64,000 nt of DNA from JAGNKE01 sp964583335 (GCA_964583335.1 CAZOVG010000009.1:1-64000), one strand, 5' to 3'. Positions 42,930 to 53,163 are shown, numbered from the stretch's first letter. A program made the numbers and translations. The notes: generated by a model from the letters alone, not told the origin.

Positions 42930-44186
42930 ATGATCAAAAAAATTAAGAACAACAAAGACAAGATCCTGTATTTCCTTAGAAATGCGCCTCTGGCGATTAT
43001 CTCTTCGTCCTTGCCCGGCTTTGTGAATTACGCCGCCATCCTGTTCCTGACCGCGCAGCACTCCTTCGAGGACGTGGGGGAATACCGCCTTCTCCTGTCC
43101 TATTTCACCCTGATGGGCTTGCTCTCCCTGATGGAGAGCAACAAGGTGCAGGTCCGCGCCGCCGCCGCCGACGATACCGCGACCAGCGCCTCGATTTTCA
43201 TGGCCCGCACGTACGGCATGCTGTTCTGTATGCTCCTCACCGCGCTGGCGGCGCTTTATGATTCATACACAAATCAGCTGGGCTTGCCCGGAACGCTCTT
43301 GATCGTCGCGGCTCTGGCCTGCGTGCACTACCCCACCGATCTTCTCGTCTCGACCTTTCAGGCGCAAAAGCGCTTCGGCCTTCTCGCCGCGCTCACGTTC
43401 GTGAAATACCTCTCGGCGCTGGCGGTCCTGATCGCCGCGCTTTATGCAGGGCAGGGCGTCGTAGAGGCGACGCTGGCGCAACTCGCCGTGATGACTCTCG
43501 TCAATCTCGTATTCTTCCTCTGGTGGCTGGGGCGGCCCGTGCTGGGGGCGCTGGGCCGGAACACCCTCAACCCGCTCCGCCTTTCAAAAGACCCGAACAT
43601 CCGCGACGCCTTCACCCTCAGCGTCGCCAAAATCCTGCCCAGCACCCTCGAACACGCCGACAAGATGATCATCGGCTTCTTCTTCGGGCTGGAGACTCTG
43701 GGGCTCTACACGCTGGCCTTCTCCACGGGCCGCTTCATTTATAACGCGCTCAAGCCCGCTTTTTACATCTATTACCGCCATTACGTGGACGCGCTGCCCG
43801 CAAAGCGCCTTCTGAATTTTGTGATGATCGCGTTTTCCCTGTTCGGGATCGGCCTCAGCGTGATCTTCTATTTCTGCACGCTCTATATCCCGGCCTTTGA
43901 AAAATTCGCGGGCGCAGAAACCGTGGTCTACATCTTGTTCCTGTCCTACGGCATCGCGATGGTGGACGCGATCTACACCCAATCCTACGGCATCAACAAA
44001 AATGCGCAGACGCGCCACTTCTTGATCGCCAATACGGCCGTAAGCCTCGCATGCTATGCGCTGTTCGCGTCCTGCGCGGTGCTGCCCGCCAAATGGGCGA
44101 TGATCGCCTGCGCCCTCCATTACCCGCTCTGGCATGCGGGCACGGTCTGGGTTCTGTCGAGTCTGCGCATGAAGGTAAAGGGCTAG
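42930..44186 (+). CDS. Polysaccharide flippase (Wzx/MATE-like)
   Basis: A 418-residue polytopic membrane protein with about 12 hydrophobic segments and the charged loops usual for Wzx-type flippases, which turn lipid-linked sugar repeats across the inner membrane. Seen: LAIISSSLPGFVNYAAILFL at the start, HSFEDVGEYRLLLSYFTLMGLLSL and KILPSTLEHADKMIIGFFFG. It faces the polysaccharide genes on the opposite strand and overlaps the end of the lyase gene by four bases. No good Shine-Dalgarno site. Confidence 0.8.
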   Translation: MIKKIKNNKDKILYFLRNAPLAIISSSLPGFVNYAAILFLTAQHSFEDVGEYRLLLSYFTLMGLLSLMESNKVQVRAAAADDTATSASIFMARTYGMLFCMLLTALAALYDSYTNQLGLPGTLLIVAALACVHYPTDLLVSTFQAQKRFGLLAALTFVKYLSALAVLIAALYAGQGVVEATLAQLAVMTLVNLVFFLWWLGRPVLGALGRNTLNPLRLSKDPNIRDAFTLSVAKILPSTLEHADKMIIGFFFGLETLGLYTLAFSTGRFIYNALKPAFYIYYRHYVDALPAKRLLNFVMIAFSLFGIGLSVIFYFCTLYIPAFEKFAGAETVVYILFLSYGIAMVDAIYTQSYGINKNAQTRHFLIANTAVSLACYALFASCAVLPAKWAMIACALHYPLWHAGTVWVLSSLRMKVKG

Positions 44187-45514
44187 AGATGTGGGCAACG
44201 CCCGGTTCCACCCACGGAATTGAACCGCTTGCAGAGCGATTTTTGAATCTCCTTAAGATCCTTCACGAAGATGACGGGCCCCGCGCCCTTGCCCCATTCG
44301 ACGCTCTCTTTCGGCTTGATGTCTTTGAGCAAACCATTGGCCGTCCTGTCGTCCTCCAACGGGGCGATGGTGCCGTCCATAATCTGCGCGATGACAGCCT
44401 GATCGACCGGATTCCGCGCAACCGGACGGCTGCCCGCGCTTCCGATCAAAACCTCCTTCAAGCCCTCGGCGGGCAGCGTTTCCCAACCCTGAACCGTGTT
44501 CAAAGGCGCATCGGCCAGCAGCGCCTCGTCGGCGTTGGTCAATTCAAGGCAGTCGGGATTATATGTTTCGTCGATAAGATTGTCGGCCAGATAAAGTCGC
44601 GTTTGCGGTGTGACCGTTAAAAACTTCTCGTCGAGTTGAATGGCCTTGTTCTTACAGGATGTCGCGGAGGAGGGCAGGTAAAAATTGCCGATCATGTCGA
44701 TCAGACCTTTTTGGCGGGTCTCAAGACTCGTATCGAGTTGACCTGTAAAAGCACCCGTTCCGGCGATCAGGTTGTTGATGAAACTGACGCGGTTGCCGGT
44801 ATTGATGCGCGGATTGCGCTGCTCCGCTCCGGCCAGAATATTCCCGGCCATGATCACCCGCGCCACACCGGAACTCAGCAGGACGTTCATCGAATGAACC
44901 CCCTTCGGGTGCCCGCCGTTGCGCAACGGCTGCGCGATCAGGCTCCGCTCGATCCGCACCCCGTCCACCAACCCCTGCAAACCGATATTCTCATCGACGC
45001 CCCAGCCGACGCTGACATTCCGCAGAATGACGTTGCGGATCGTGTGCTTGCGCGATTCCGACCCGTAAACGGAAATCCCGTCCCGGTTCTCCGCGATCTT
45101 CGGATCATCCGACGATCCGGCGTAAACCGCGATATGGCTCACAACCACTTCGCTCGCGCGGATATTGAGCGTCCCGCCATGAAGGAGGATCCCCGGCGAA
45201 GGCGCGGTTTCCCCGGCCATCGTCACATGGTCTTTCTCGATGGCCAGATTGCTCTTGAGTTCGATCACGCCGCCAATGTCGAAGACGATCACGCACGGCC
45301 CGCATTGCGCCAGCGCCGCACGCAAAGATCCCCGCCCGTCATCGGCCAGCGTCGTGACGCGCACGATTTTGCTTCCGGCGACAAGTCCGCCCGCGCTCGC
45401 GACGTTTTGCGCGGCGGCGGGCCGCACAAGGCTGGCAAAGGCAAGGATCAAGGCAAGGCAAAAAAGCCTAGGCTTTGAGCGTGGTCTGGATATATCCGAA
45501 TTCCCGGTCAACAT
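44183..45514 (-). CDS. Secreted pectate-lyase-like beta-helix protein (PL1-like)
   Basis: A 443-residue exported protein (signal peptide to about residue 36, VRPAAAQ). The chain follows the polysaccharide lyase family 1 pattern: FDIGGVIELKSNLAI, the coil repeats VTMAGETAPSPGILLHGG, RNVSVGWGVDENIG, the HPKGVHSMN segment and the RNPRI motif in GAEQRNPRINTGN. This suggests beta-elimination of polygalacturonate or a similar uronate chain. The gene sits at the end of the polysaccharide operon and its start overlaps the preceding glycosyltransferase gene by 47 bases. Catalytic residues were not checked by alignment. Confidence 0.8.
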   Translation of the reverse strand: MLTGNSDISRPRSKPRLFCLALILAFASLVRPAAAQNVASAGGLVAGSKIVRVTTLADDGRGSLRAALAQCGPCVIVFDIGGVIELKSNLAIEKDHVTMAGETAPSPGILLHGGTLNIRASEVVVSHIAVYAGSSDDPKIAENRDGISVYGSESRKHTIRNVILRNVSVGWGVDENIGLQGLVDGVRIERSLIAQPLRNGGHPKGVHSMNVLLSSGVARVIMAGNILAGAEQRNPRINTGNRVSFINNLIAGTGAFTGQLDTSLETRQKGLIDMIGNFYLPSSATSCKNKAIQLDEKFLTVTPQTRLYLADNLIDETYNPDCLELTNADEALLADAPLNTVQGWETLPAEGLKEVLIGSAGSRPVARNPVDQAVIAQIMDGTIAPLEDDRTANGLLKDIKPKESVEWGKGAGPVIFVKDLKEIQKSLCKRFNSVGGTGRCPHL

Positions 45515-46604
45515 AGGACCCTATCGAGTGATGGTCGAGCACCCACTGCCGCGCCGCCTTGGCGTACGTGTCAGCCTTCGGATCATTCTGGGCCTCGGCA
45601 ATCGCTTTGGCAATGGCCTCGGGCGTAAAATCGGCGGCCATGTAGCCCGTCTTCCCCGGCTGGATCAGGTCGGTGATGCCCGAGGTCGGCGTGCCGATAC
45701 AGACCATCTCCGCCGCCATCGCCTCGATCAAAACCTTGGGCAGCCCCTCATGCAAACTCGGCAGCACAAAATAACGGTGTTGTCGGTAGAGCGCGGCGAT
45801 CTCCTCGTTCTGAAGCGCGGGATGATGCGTCAGCTTAAGCCCCAGCTCCTTCACGAGCGCCATCGCTTCGGCCTCAAGGCTTCCCTTGCCGACCATCGTC
45901 ACGGGGCACTGCGCGAGGGCGCAGGCCCGCAGGAACGCAAAGACGTTCTTCTGCGTCTCAAGCCGCCCGACGAAGATCACATCCGGCTTGGCGGGCTTCT
46001 CGTCGATTTGGCCGCTGAAAATCGTGGTGTTGACATAGGTCGGCGCGACGAACGCCTTGTCGCGGCCAAAAATCATGAATTTTTTGATATAATCCAGCGC
46101 GTCCTGAGTCGTCACCGAGGCGATATCCGCGATATTGAACGAGAAAAACTCCAGAACCCACGCCACGACGCCCGCCACAGGCTGTTTGTTCATAAAGAGC
46201 CGCCGCGAGAGAATATACCCGCACCGCAGGAACATCTTCGCCCCGCAGAATTTGGCGAGAAGAGCCGTCCAGCACCCGTTGATCTGGTTGGTTTTGGCGA
46301 CCTTCCCGCCGCCCTTGACTGCCGCGCGGATTTTCTTGAGATCGACCGAGTGTTTCAGATGCGCGAAAAACCCGCCGGGATTTTGATCCGGGCAGATCAG
46401 CTCGATCCTGTCCAGAAGCTCCGGCGGATAGTTGAGCTTTTTGATTTCCTCCCGGTCGTCGGGCGAATAGCTGAAAATCTGGATATGCGTGAAATACCCG
46501 CGCCGCAGATATTCCATCGGAATTTCCATCTCCCGGTTGGCCACGCCTTCCTTGAACCATTTCTTGATCGATCCCTTGAAAGTCACTATGAACAGCAGCT
46601 TCAT
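45468..46604 (-). CDS. Glycosyltransferase, GT4 family
   Basis: A 378-residue GT-B glycosyltransferase. The donor-binding EX7E motif is in LHEGLPKVLIEAMAAE, preceded by VIFVGRLETQKNVFAFLRA, the usual start of the second Rossmann domain. Likely adds one sugar to a lipid-linked repeat unit. It overlaps the previous glycosyltransferase by four bases (ATGA). Sugar specificity unknown. Confidence 0.88.
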   Translation of the reverse strand: MKLLFIVTFKGSIKKWFKEGVANREMEIPMEYLRRGYFTHIQIFSYSPDDREEIKKLNYPPELLDRIELICPDQNPGGFFAHLKHSVDLKKIRAAVKGGGKVAKTNQINGCWTALLAKFCGAKMFLRCGYILSRRLFMNKQPVAGVVAWVLEFFSFNIADIASVTTQDALDYIKKFMIFGRDKAFVAPTYVNTTIFSGQIDEKPAKPDVIFVGRLETQKNVFAFLRACALAQCPVTMVGKGSLEAEAMALVKELGLKLTHHPALQNEEIAALYRQHRYFVLPSLHEGLPKVLIEAMAAEMVCIGTPTSGITDLIQPGKTGYMAADFTPEAIAKAIAEAQNDPKADTYAKAARQWVLDHHSIGSYVDREFGYIQTTLKA

Positions 46605-47668
46605 GCGATCACCCCCGTGAGCTTGAGCATCCGCTCAATCGCGGTGTCCCAGTCGTCGAACGTCTCGGGCGGCACGGTAAAGGCGGCGGGGTCGGCCAGC
46701 GCCTCCAGAATTTTATCGGCAAGCGCCTGCGGGTTCTCGGGATCGAAATAAAAACGCCTGTCCAGCGCAAGGTCGCGGTTCGCGTCGATATCCGAAAGAA
46801 TGATCGGGATTCCCTGTTGTACCGCCTCAAGCACGGCGTTCGACATGCCCTCATGGATCGAGCAGTTGATATAAAGCGCATGGGTCAGCAGATGGCAAAA
46901 AACCTCCTCGCGCTTGAGCGCCCCGGTGAAGGTGATGCGGTCCTGCGGGCGGATCATGGATTTAAGCGCCTGCGCCTCGTCCGAAAGGTCAGCCCCGCCG
47001 ATAATCGTAATATCCGGGCTGAGCGCGCCCAGAATCTGCGCCGCGCCGATCAGAACCTTATAATTCTTCTGCACCGTCACCCGCCCCACGGCCACCAGCG
47101 TTTTGGGCTTGCGCTCGGCCTTCGGCGGCCCGCCCTCCGGCTTGTCCACCCCGTTGCGGATCAGGTGCGCCTTGATGCCCAGTGTGCTGAGGTGTGTCTG
47201 GATGCTCGGCGCCACCGCGATCACCGTATCGGCGTACCGGCAAAAGCCCTCGGTAATGACGAGAAGTTTACGAACCACCGGCCCCCATTTCGAAAGCACA
47301 TGGTCCACCGAACCGCTGCGCAGGTGAATCTTCGCCCGCCGCCAGAACATCATCCGCAGGAACGGCACCAGCACCGCGAAATTCGTGCCGAAAATAAAGA
47401 CATGGTCGTATTTCTGCGTGGCGTGGCGGGACAGCGCGTACAGCAGGTACATCGCCTTGTCGGTCTTGAATTTTTTAGAGCGCGGCACGTTGATGGCCTT
47501 AAGACCCTCGGGCAGGGGGCGGTCGGGCGGAATGATCGTCAGAACGTCGATATCGGCATGTTTAAGGGTGCGCGGCACGAACGAGTCGGTGAATTTCTCG
47601 ATGCCCCCCTCGCAGCCGAACAGGCCGCGCGGCCCCACGATCAGGATGCGCGGTCGCTTATTTGCCAA
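46601..47668 (-). CDS. Glycosyltransferase, GT4 family
   Basis: A 355-residue GT-B enzyme. The N-terminal domain starts ILIVGPRGLFGCEGGIEKF, the second half has VAVGRVTVQKNYKVLIGAA and the EX7E motif in CSIHEGMSNAVLEAVQQG. Part of a chain of overlapping genes: it starts eleven bases inside the GT2 gene and its stop overlaps the next start by four. Confidence 0.88.
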   Translation of the reverse strand: MANKRPRILIVGPRGLFGCEGGIEKFTDSFVPRTLKHADIDVLTIIPPDRPLPEGLKAINVPRSKKFKTDKAMYLLYALSRHATQKYDHVFIFGTNFAVLVPFLRMMFWRRAKIHLRSGSVDHVLSKWGPVVRKLLVITEGFCRYADTVIAVAPSIQTHLSTLGIKAHLIRNGVDKPEGGPPKAERKPKTLVAVGRVTVQKNYKVLIGAAQILGALSPDITIIGGADLSDEAQALKSMIRPQDRITFTGALKREEVFCHLLTHALYINCSIHEGMSNAVLEAVQQGIPIILSDIDANRDLALDRRFYFDPENPQALADKILEALADPAAFTVPPETFDDWDTAIERMLKLTGVIA

Positions 47669-48461
47669 GGCCGAGCTTCCTTCTCAAATTTCTGGCCCAG
47701 TTGGGCACCACCAGCAGATAAACATAGCGCCCGATCACCGGCCAAGGCGACTCGGTATTCTCGATCCACGCGACATGCAGAAGCCGCGCCGCCATCGAGT
47801 TCAAAATCTGCTTCTTGCGCTTGTGCACGGTAATCGAATCCCCGTGGTAATAGCGCGTGACCAGAACCTTCGGGATGCAGCCGAACCGGAACCCCGCGCG
47901 GATCGCCCGCAGGTAAAGGTCGTAATCTTGCGCGAACCGGAACGATTCATCATAAAACCCGATCTCCGCCAGCCGCGCCCGCCGGAAGGCGAGGGAGGCA
48001 TGAACGATGAAATTGCGCTCAAGCAATTTGGCCTTGATCGCCGCGTCCTCCGTCGGCCCGTCGATGATCCACGTCCGCCCGGTCGCCTCGTCCACCCCCT
48101 GCGCATACGAAAAGGCCAGATCCACCTCGGGGTGGGAATCGAAAAATGCCGCCAGCGCCGAGAGCCGCTCAGGCGCGGGAATATCGTCGTCGTCCGCCCG
48201 CACCATGATCTCGCCCCGGGCGAGAGCGATGGCCTTGTTAAACGATTTGGTGGGGCCGAGATTCTGTTCGTTCTTGATGATCTTGAGCCGCGCATCGGCC
48301 AAAAGCGCGGGCGGCAGCAACGCCTCCGCCTGCAACTCCGGCTTGTCCAGCACCAGTATGATCTCGACTTTGTCGTAATGGTCCAAAAACGCCGCCAGCA
48401 CCTGCGGGAGTCTCGCAGAGCCCACAGTGCTGATGATAATTGAAAACTTAATGTCTGACAT
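47658..48461 (-). CDS. Glycosyltransferase, GT2 family
   Basis: A 267-residue GT-A glycosyltransferase: FSIIISTVGSARLPQ, LGPTKSFNKAIALARG, the metal-binding acidic cluster MVRADDDDIPAPERL and RFAQDYDLYLRA. I start at ATG 48461 (MSDIKFSII), where family members begin; the frame is open 48 bases further. The next gene upstream is 219 bases away, so this may be the first gene of the glycosyltransferase-lyase unit. Confidence 0.88.
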   Translation of the reverse strand: MSDIKFSIIISTVGSARLPQVLAAFLDHYDKVEIILVLDKPELQAEALLPPALLADARLKIIKNEQNLGPTKSFNKAIALARGEIMVRADDDDIPAPERLSALAAFFDSHPEVDLAFSYAQGVDEATGRTWIIDGPTEDAAIKAKLLERNFIVHASLAFRRARLAEIGFYDESFRFAQDYDLYLRAIRAGFRFGCIPKVLVTRYYHGDSITVHKRKKQILNSMAARLLHVAWIENTESPWPVIGRYVYLLVVPNWARNLRRKLGLGK

Positions 48462-48680
48462 GGCGCTAAGATACGAAGTGTTGGTTGACTGTCTTGTAAG
48501 CCTCTGCAAAACGGTTGCCTAAAAGCTCCAGCGCGACACCGTACTGTAAAAAACTGTGGTCAAGCCACCCACTCGCCCACAGCCGGGAAATTAAACCAAA
48601 CCCGGACAAAAGCCAGTAAAAAATGCCCGGTTCTTAGGCCGAATAGAGATATAAGCTGCGCTTTCGGGCCGGATAGCAGG

Positions 48681-49379
48681 TTAAGGCTTGGGCTTTTTGA
48701 CCGCGATAATCGACTTCACCAGCCCCATAGATTTTTCATAAACAAGGTCCGCATCGGGGAAAAGCGCCTTCATATCCTCAATGGTCAAAAGGTTGAAATC
48801 GGGCAGGGTCTTCTTTTTCGGCACCAGCCGATAGGCAAGAAGTTGCAACGGGCGCGGCAAAAGCTGCACGAAGGAGGGCGTAATGGTATGGCTCTCGATC
48901 GGAAACCATTTATAGGGGGTCTGAACGAAATAGCCTTTGCCGATCCGCCGGATTTCATCGGCGAATTGTTTCTGGTGGATACGCGCCGTCTGCTCGAACT
49001 GGGCTTTGGACTTCATATTGACGACCTCGTCCTTCGGCCCGGTGACGTGCTCGATCACCGAATTGCAGTATACGATGTCGTATTGGTTGTCGTTGATCGG
49101 CAGCCGCTCCGCCCCGTCGAGCGTCAGAGTCTTGAACCCGTGTTTTTCGCGGGCGATCTGAAGATGCTGTGTGTCGTAATCTGCGATGGTGACGGATTGA
49201 TGGTGTGGCGCAACCATCGCAATATGATCGCCCTTGCCGCCGCCAAGATCCAGGATATTCTCATTCGCAATCCCGGGAAAAATCTTTTGGAACATGGCCG
49301 CCCGCTTCGCCCGGCAGCTCTGCGAGTACTTACGGCGCGCGGCGATAAGCGGATTAAAGCTTTTTTCTGATTGTGACAT
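48681..49379 (-). CDS. Class I SAM-dependent methyltransferase
   Basis: A 232-residue methyltransferase with motif I ENILDLGGGKGDHI, the acidic motif II TIADYDTQH, and NQYDIVYCNSVIEHV. In this locus it probably methylates a sugar or another part of the polymer. ATG 49379 has GAGGAT upstream; the frame is open 57 bases further up. It ends 219 bases before the GT2 gene; that stretch (48462-48680) shows no gene. Confidence 0.82.
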   Translation of the reverse strand: MSQSEKSFNPLIAARRKYSQSCRAKRAAMFQKIFPGIANENILDLGGGKGDHIAMVAPHHQSVTIADYDTQHLQIAREKHGFKTLTLDGAERLPINDNQYDIVYCNSVIEHVTGPKDEVVNMKSKAQFEQTARIHQKQFADEIRRIGKGYFVQTPYKWFPIESHTITPSFVQLLPRPLQLLAYRLVPKKKTLPDFNLLTIEDMKALFPDADLVYEKSMGLVKSIIAVKKPKP

Positions 49380-49503
49380 ACGAAAATCCTCAAAAATATA
49401 AAGAATATGAAAATGAATAGGCAAACGATGTGCCAACTATAGATCATCTGAAGATATAAGTCATCGATGGTTGCAAATCGGCCGCGTTGGAAAAAAGCAG
49501 GGC

Positions 49504-50577
49504 TTAGTTTGAAGTCTTGCGCGGCGGTAGTATGGCTCGCCGCGTGAGTTTGATAAGCGTCTTTTCGACCAGAAAATAGCTCACCAGAGACGCAGTAAGA
49601 CACAGGATCAGAGCCGGAACCATATAAAGCGCCAGTGATCCGGCACCTAGATGTTTGTAAATAGCCGCCAGCGGCACCAGAACGAAAGGATGTGAGAGAT
49701 AAAGCGAGTAGGAGGAGTCGCCCAGAAGCTCCGTGGTCTTGGCAAAAGGCCCCTGCACGGCGTTCATGCGGCGGGAAAAGACAATCCCAATCGTGAAAAG
49801 CGCGGCGGGAATCCCGCGGGCTATAAACCTGAACTCATCCGCAGGTAAGGCATATTCCCCCAGTGGCCAGAGGATCAGGGCGGAAATGACGAAAACAGCA
49901 CAAAGCCAGCCCGGCAATTCAGGCCGCTTGCAGAATAACGCATGAATCCAGATTCCGGCGGCGAATTCGAGGATGATCGAGGAGCCGAAGAAATCGAAAA
50001 TAAAATGCGAACCCTTGAGCATAAGACCCGCCCCGTAAAGAGCCAGAATACAAAACGTTAGAAAATACTTTCGCAGATGCGCGGCCATAAAGACGCTCGC
50101 ACACGCAAGAAGATAGAACAAAAACTCGTAATTCAGCGTCCAGCCTTGGCCGAGCACAGGGGTGATATTCCCCCTGTCGGGGTTGGGCCAAGGGACAAAG
50201 AACAAGGAAGCCAGAACATGATCGGTCGCCACCGTGCTCGACCGGAGGAGATGAGAGAAGAGCAAAATCGCGATGACCATCAGCAGCGTGTAGAACCAGT
50301 AGAGCGGGACAACCCGGATAATGCGCCGGACCATGAAGTCCTTGGCGTCCTTAGTACCCGGCTGGGCGCTCATAAGAACATGGCTGATGATAAAGCCGCT
50401 GATGATGAAGAAAACATCGACGCCCGACCCCCACGGCAGGGCATAAATCGCGCTGTAAGCTTCATCAAGGAAGCCGAACTTTTTGGCCTCCATGAGGAGA
50501 TGCCCGAACAAAACGGAAAACGCGGCGATAAAACGTAGCATCTGTACGCTGTGGATTTTAGAGCTTGAAGCGGTCAA
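49504..50577 (-). CDS. Acyltransferase 3 family membrane protein (OafA/YrhL-like)
   Basis: A 357-residue polytopic protein with about ten hydrophobic segments. The family signs are the first helix block IHSVQMLRFIAAFSVLFGHL and WGSGVDVFFIISGFIISHV, plus MVRRIIRVVPLYWFYTL. Such proteins O-acetylate or otherwise acylate sugars on the periplasmic side. Its start codon abuts the ligase/polymerase stop (50578). Confidence 0.88.
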   Translation of the reverse strand: MTASSSKIHSVQMLRFIAAFSVLFGHLLMEAKKFGFLDEAYSAIYALPWGSGVDVFFIISGFIISHVLMSAQPGTKDAKDFMVRRIIRVVPLYWFYTLLMVIAILLFSHLLRSSTVATDHVLASLFFVPWPNPDRGNITPVLGQGWTLNYEFLFYLLACASVFMAAHLRKYFLTFCILALYGAGLMLKGSHFIFDFFGSSIILEFAAGIWIHALFCKRPELPGWLCAVFVISALILWPLGEYALPADEFRFIARGIPAALFTIGIVFSRRMNAVQGPFAKTTELLGDSSYSLYLSHPFVLVPLAAIYKHLGAGSLALYMVPALILCLTASLVSYFLVEKTLIKLTRRAILPPRKTSN

Positions 50578-51924
50578 CTACCCGGCCTCCGCTTTTGGGT
50601 GTCCGCTCAATCGGTCGTCCGGCCCGTCTACAGGCATGTATTGCCCCGAGTAGGATTGCTGGCGATTGTTCTGTATGAGCGCGATGATAGGCAGGAAAAA
50701 CCAGATCATGAAGTCGCCCTGAAGCGGCCCGTCATTATGATAGAAAATATGGATGGCATAGGGAAGAAAGGCCAAAAACACAGAAAACGTCCGAAGACTG
50801 CTGATTAAGGCGTAAAGCACGACGGGAAGGAACAGCAAACCGTATTTCAACGTCACATTGAGATAATAATTATGGACGGCGTTGACCCAGACCGTCTCTG
50901 CATTCTCATAATGCTGAAGCTCCGGCCAGAAAGGTTCCACATGCTCAAGACTATGGAATTTCAGCCCGTATCCGAACGGCCGGTCCATGAACAAAAGCCC
51001 CCCGAACGCCCGCAGCGCTTCGCGCCCTTCCGACGATTTATCGCCCACGCGCAGGGCGCGGACCTCGGTACCGGCAAAAAAGTCGATATTCTCGACGAAG
51101 CTGATATAACCCAGTGCTAAGAACGGCAGCAGGAACAGCGCCGCCAGCGTCGCAAAAGCGGGCCGCACATAAAACGCATACGCCCCGGCGAAGACAACGA
51201 ACCCCAAAATAGGCGAACGGTTCCCGGAAACCAGCGCGATGAACAACATGATGAACAGCCACAGGCCGATTTTTATGGCAACGGGCAGTTCCCGGTTATT
51301 GTTGTAAGCGCTGTAGAGCAGAAAAACCGCGGCGAATCCCAGGCAGATCTGCGTTCCCAGATGCACCGGAGAGAAGGAGAACCCCATAGCCCGCATCCGT
51401 TTGGTGAGGAACAGCGCCTCCGCGTCGTACTCCTGAAAAAGCTGAAGCTTTTCCCGCACCACCCATGCCGGGTCGAAATGCACCGATTGCATAATCGCGA
51501 GCACGCCCGACAGGCACGCGATGATAAGGAAGGCATAGACCAGACGCCGCGCCCCCATCAGATGCAAAAGCCCATACCCGGTGAGAAGGCAAAGCGCCGC
51601 CTGAAAATGAATTTCCAGAAGCTGCCGCAGCGTATCGCCCATCGTCGCATCGTTGAACAGGCTCACCATCAGCCCCAGAAACGCCGCATACGCGATCAGC
51701 AACAGCAGCCGCCAGTTATCGGCCAGAGCCCGCAAAAGCAAAGCGGGCCGAATAGCATAAACGGCACAAAATATCAGGACCCCGAACAGCGAACGCACCG
51801 GCAGCCCGCCCACCATGAAGCGCACCAGCGCGATAGACAGAAAAAAATAGACGACCGTCATCCCGAACAGGATGTTCGCATAAGGCGATGACCCGTCCCT
51901 AGGGGGTGCCCATGAGCCGTTCAT
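50578..51924 (-). CDS. O-antigen ligase / polymerase family protein (Wzy_C)
   Basis: A 448-residue polytopic membrane protein with about twelve hydrophobic segments. FSPVHLGTQICLGFAAVFLL followed by LVSGNRSPILGFVVF and HNYYLNVTLKYGLLFLPVVL fits the Wzy_C/WaaL family, which polymerises or ligates undecaprenyl-linked sugars in the periplasm. I start at ATG 51924, with AGAGAGGA seven bases upstream; the frame extends 78 bases further into the epimerase gene. Ligase and polymerase cannot be told apart by eye. Confidence 0.82.
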   Translation of the reverse strand: MNGSWAPPRDGSSPYANILFGMTVVYFFLSIALVRFMVGGLPVRSLFGVLIFCAVYAIRPALLLRALADNWRLLLLIAYAAFLGLMVSLFNDATMGDTLRQLLEIHFQAALCLLTGYGLLHLMGARRLVYAFLIIACLSGVLAIMQSVHFDPAWVVREKLQLFQEYDAEALFLTKRMRAMGFSFSPVHLGTQICLGFAAVFLLYSAYNNNRELPVAIKIGLWLFIMLFIALVSGNRSPILGFVVFAGAYAFYVRPAFATLAALFLLPFLALGYISFVENIDFFAGTEVRALRVGDKSSEGREALRAFGGLLFMDRPFGYGLKFHSLEHVEPFWPELQHYENAETVWVNAVHNYYLNVTLKYGLLFLPVVLYALISSLRTFSVFLAFLPYAIHIFYHNDGPLQGDFMIWFFLPIIALIQNNRQQSYSGQYMPVDGPDDRLSGHPKAEAG

Positions 51925-51971
51925 CGCGCAGTCCTCTCTGGATCTTGGGCAAAGCGTTGATCTCCAGAAAT

Positions 51972-52988
51972 TTATTGAACGCCGTAAAAATCTTTGTACC
52001 ACGCAACGAACTTCTCCAGCCCCTTTTCAAGCGGCACGGCGGGCGTAAAGCCCAGATCGCGATGAATATCCTCGATATCCGCATAGGTGCTCAAAACGTC
52101 GCCGATCTGGATCGGCAGGTATTCCTTCACCGCCTCGCGCCCGGTCAGCCTTTCGAGGATCTGAATGAATTTGCCCAGATTCTCCGGGTTGTTGTTGCCG
52201 ATATTGTAAAGCTTGTGCGGCACGCTGTACTCCCCGAATTGCTCGGCCTTGGCGGGGGATTTCATGCATTTGATCACCCCGTCCACGATATCGTCGATAT
52301 AGGTGAAATCGCGCATCATGTCGCCGTTATTGTAAACGGTGATCGGCTTGCCCTCGAATATGCTCTTGGTAAACTTGAAATACGCCATGTCCGGCCGCCC
52401 GAACGGCCCGTAAACGGTAAAGAACCGCAACCCCGTGAGCGGGATTTTGTACATCGAGCTATAGGAAAACGCCATGCTCTCATTCGCCTTCTTGGTGGAG
52501 GCGTAGAGGCTCACCTGATGGTCCGTCTGGTCGTGCGTGGAAAAGGGCAGCTTCGTGTTCGCGCCATAGACCGAGGAGGAGGACGCGTAAACCATGTGCT
52601 CCACGTCGTTATGCCGCACGCATTCCAGCATGTTCATAAAGCCCACGAGGTTCGACTGCAGATAGGCGTAGGGATTCTCAAGGCTGTAACGCACGCCCGC
52701 CTGCGCCGCCAGATGAATGACGTTACGCGGCTTGTATTTCTTGAACAGCGCCTCCAGCCCCTCCCGGTCGGCAAGGTCCAGCTTCTCGAACCGGATGGAA
52801 TTGCCGAACTGCTTGAGGCTTTCCAGCCGCGCCAGCTTGAGGTTCGGGTCGTAATAATCGTTGATATTGTCGATCCCGATGACGTTCGTCGCGCCCTGCC
52901 GGATCAGCGAGATAATCGTATGGTAGCCGATAAACCCGGCCGCGCCGGTCACGAGGATGGGATGTTCGAAAGAGGGATGCGCACTCAT
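51972..52988 (-). CDS. NAD-dependent epimerase, likely UDP-glucuronate 4-epimerase
   Basis: A 338-residue short-chain dehydrogenase/epimerase. NAD motif ILVTGAAGFIGYHT, catalytic YASTKKAN (YxxxK), and SSSVYGANTKLPFST match UDP-glucuronate 4-epimerases (CapI/LpsL type), as does NYYDPNLK-like DYYDPNLKLARL early on. These interconvert UDP-glucuronate and UDP-galacturonate. Product would supply uronate for the polymer. Other C4 epimerases of the same group are possible. Confidence 0.85.
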   Translation of the reverse strand: MSAHPSFEHPILVTGAAGFIGYHTIISLIRQGATNVIGIDNINDYYDPNLKLARLESLKQFGNSIRFEKLDLADREGLEALFKKYKPRNVIHLAAQAGVRYSLENPYAYLQSNLVGFMNMLECVRHNDVEHMVYASSSSVYGANTKLPFSTHDQTDHQVSLYASTKKANESMAFSYSSMYKIPLTGLRFFTVYGPFGRPDMAYFKFTKSIFEGKPITVYNNGDMMRDFTYIDDIVDGVIKCMKSPAKAEQFGEYSVPHKLYNIGNNNPENLGKFIQILERLTGREAVKEYLPIQIGDVLSTYADIEDIHRDLGFTPAVPLEKGLEKFVAWYKDFYGVQ

Positions 52989-53163
52989 ATGGACTTTAAC
53001 CGTTCTGTTACAAGAAGTTGTATTTAATACGCCGGGAAAAAGGCGTAACCCGCGGGCGCAGCTTCACTGCAAATTGCGGGCCAGAACATAGTGCATATCT
53101 TTAAGGCCTGTCAAAGGCAAACCCGCAAACCCTCTTGAATCAGGGCGTTGGAAGCCGCCAAAG

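Noticed and set aside
45240..46751. 503-codon open frame antisense to the lyase and glycosyltransferase genes
   Set aside because: Complement of genes with clear motifs; no ribosome-binding site or domain.
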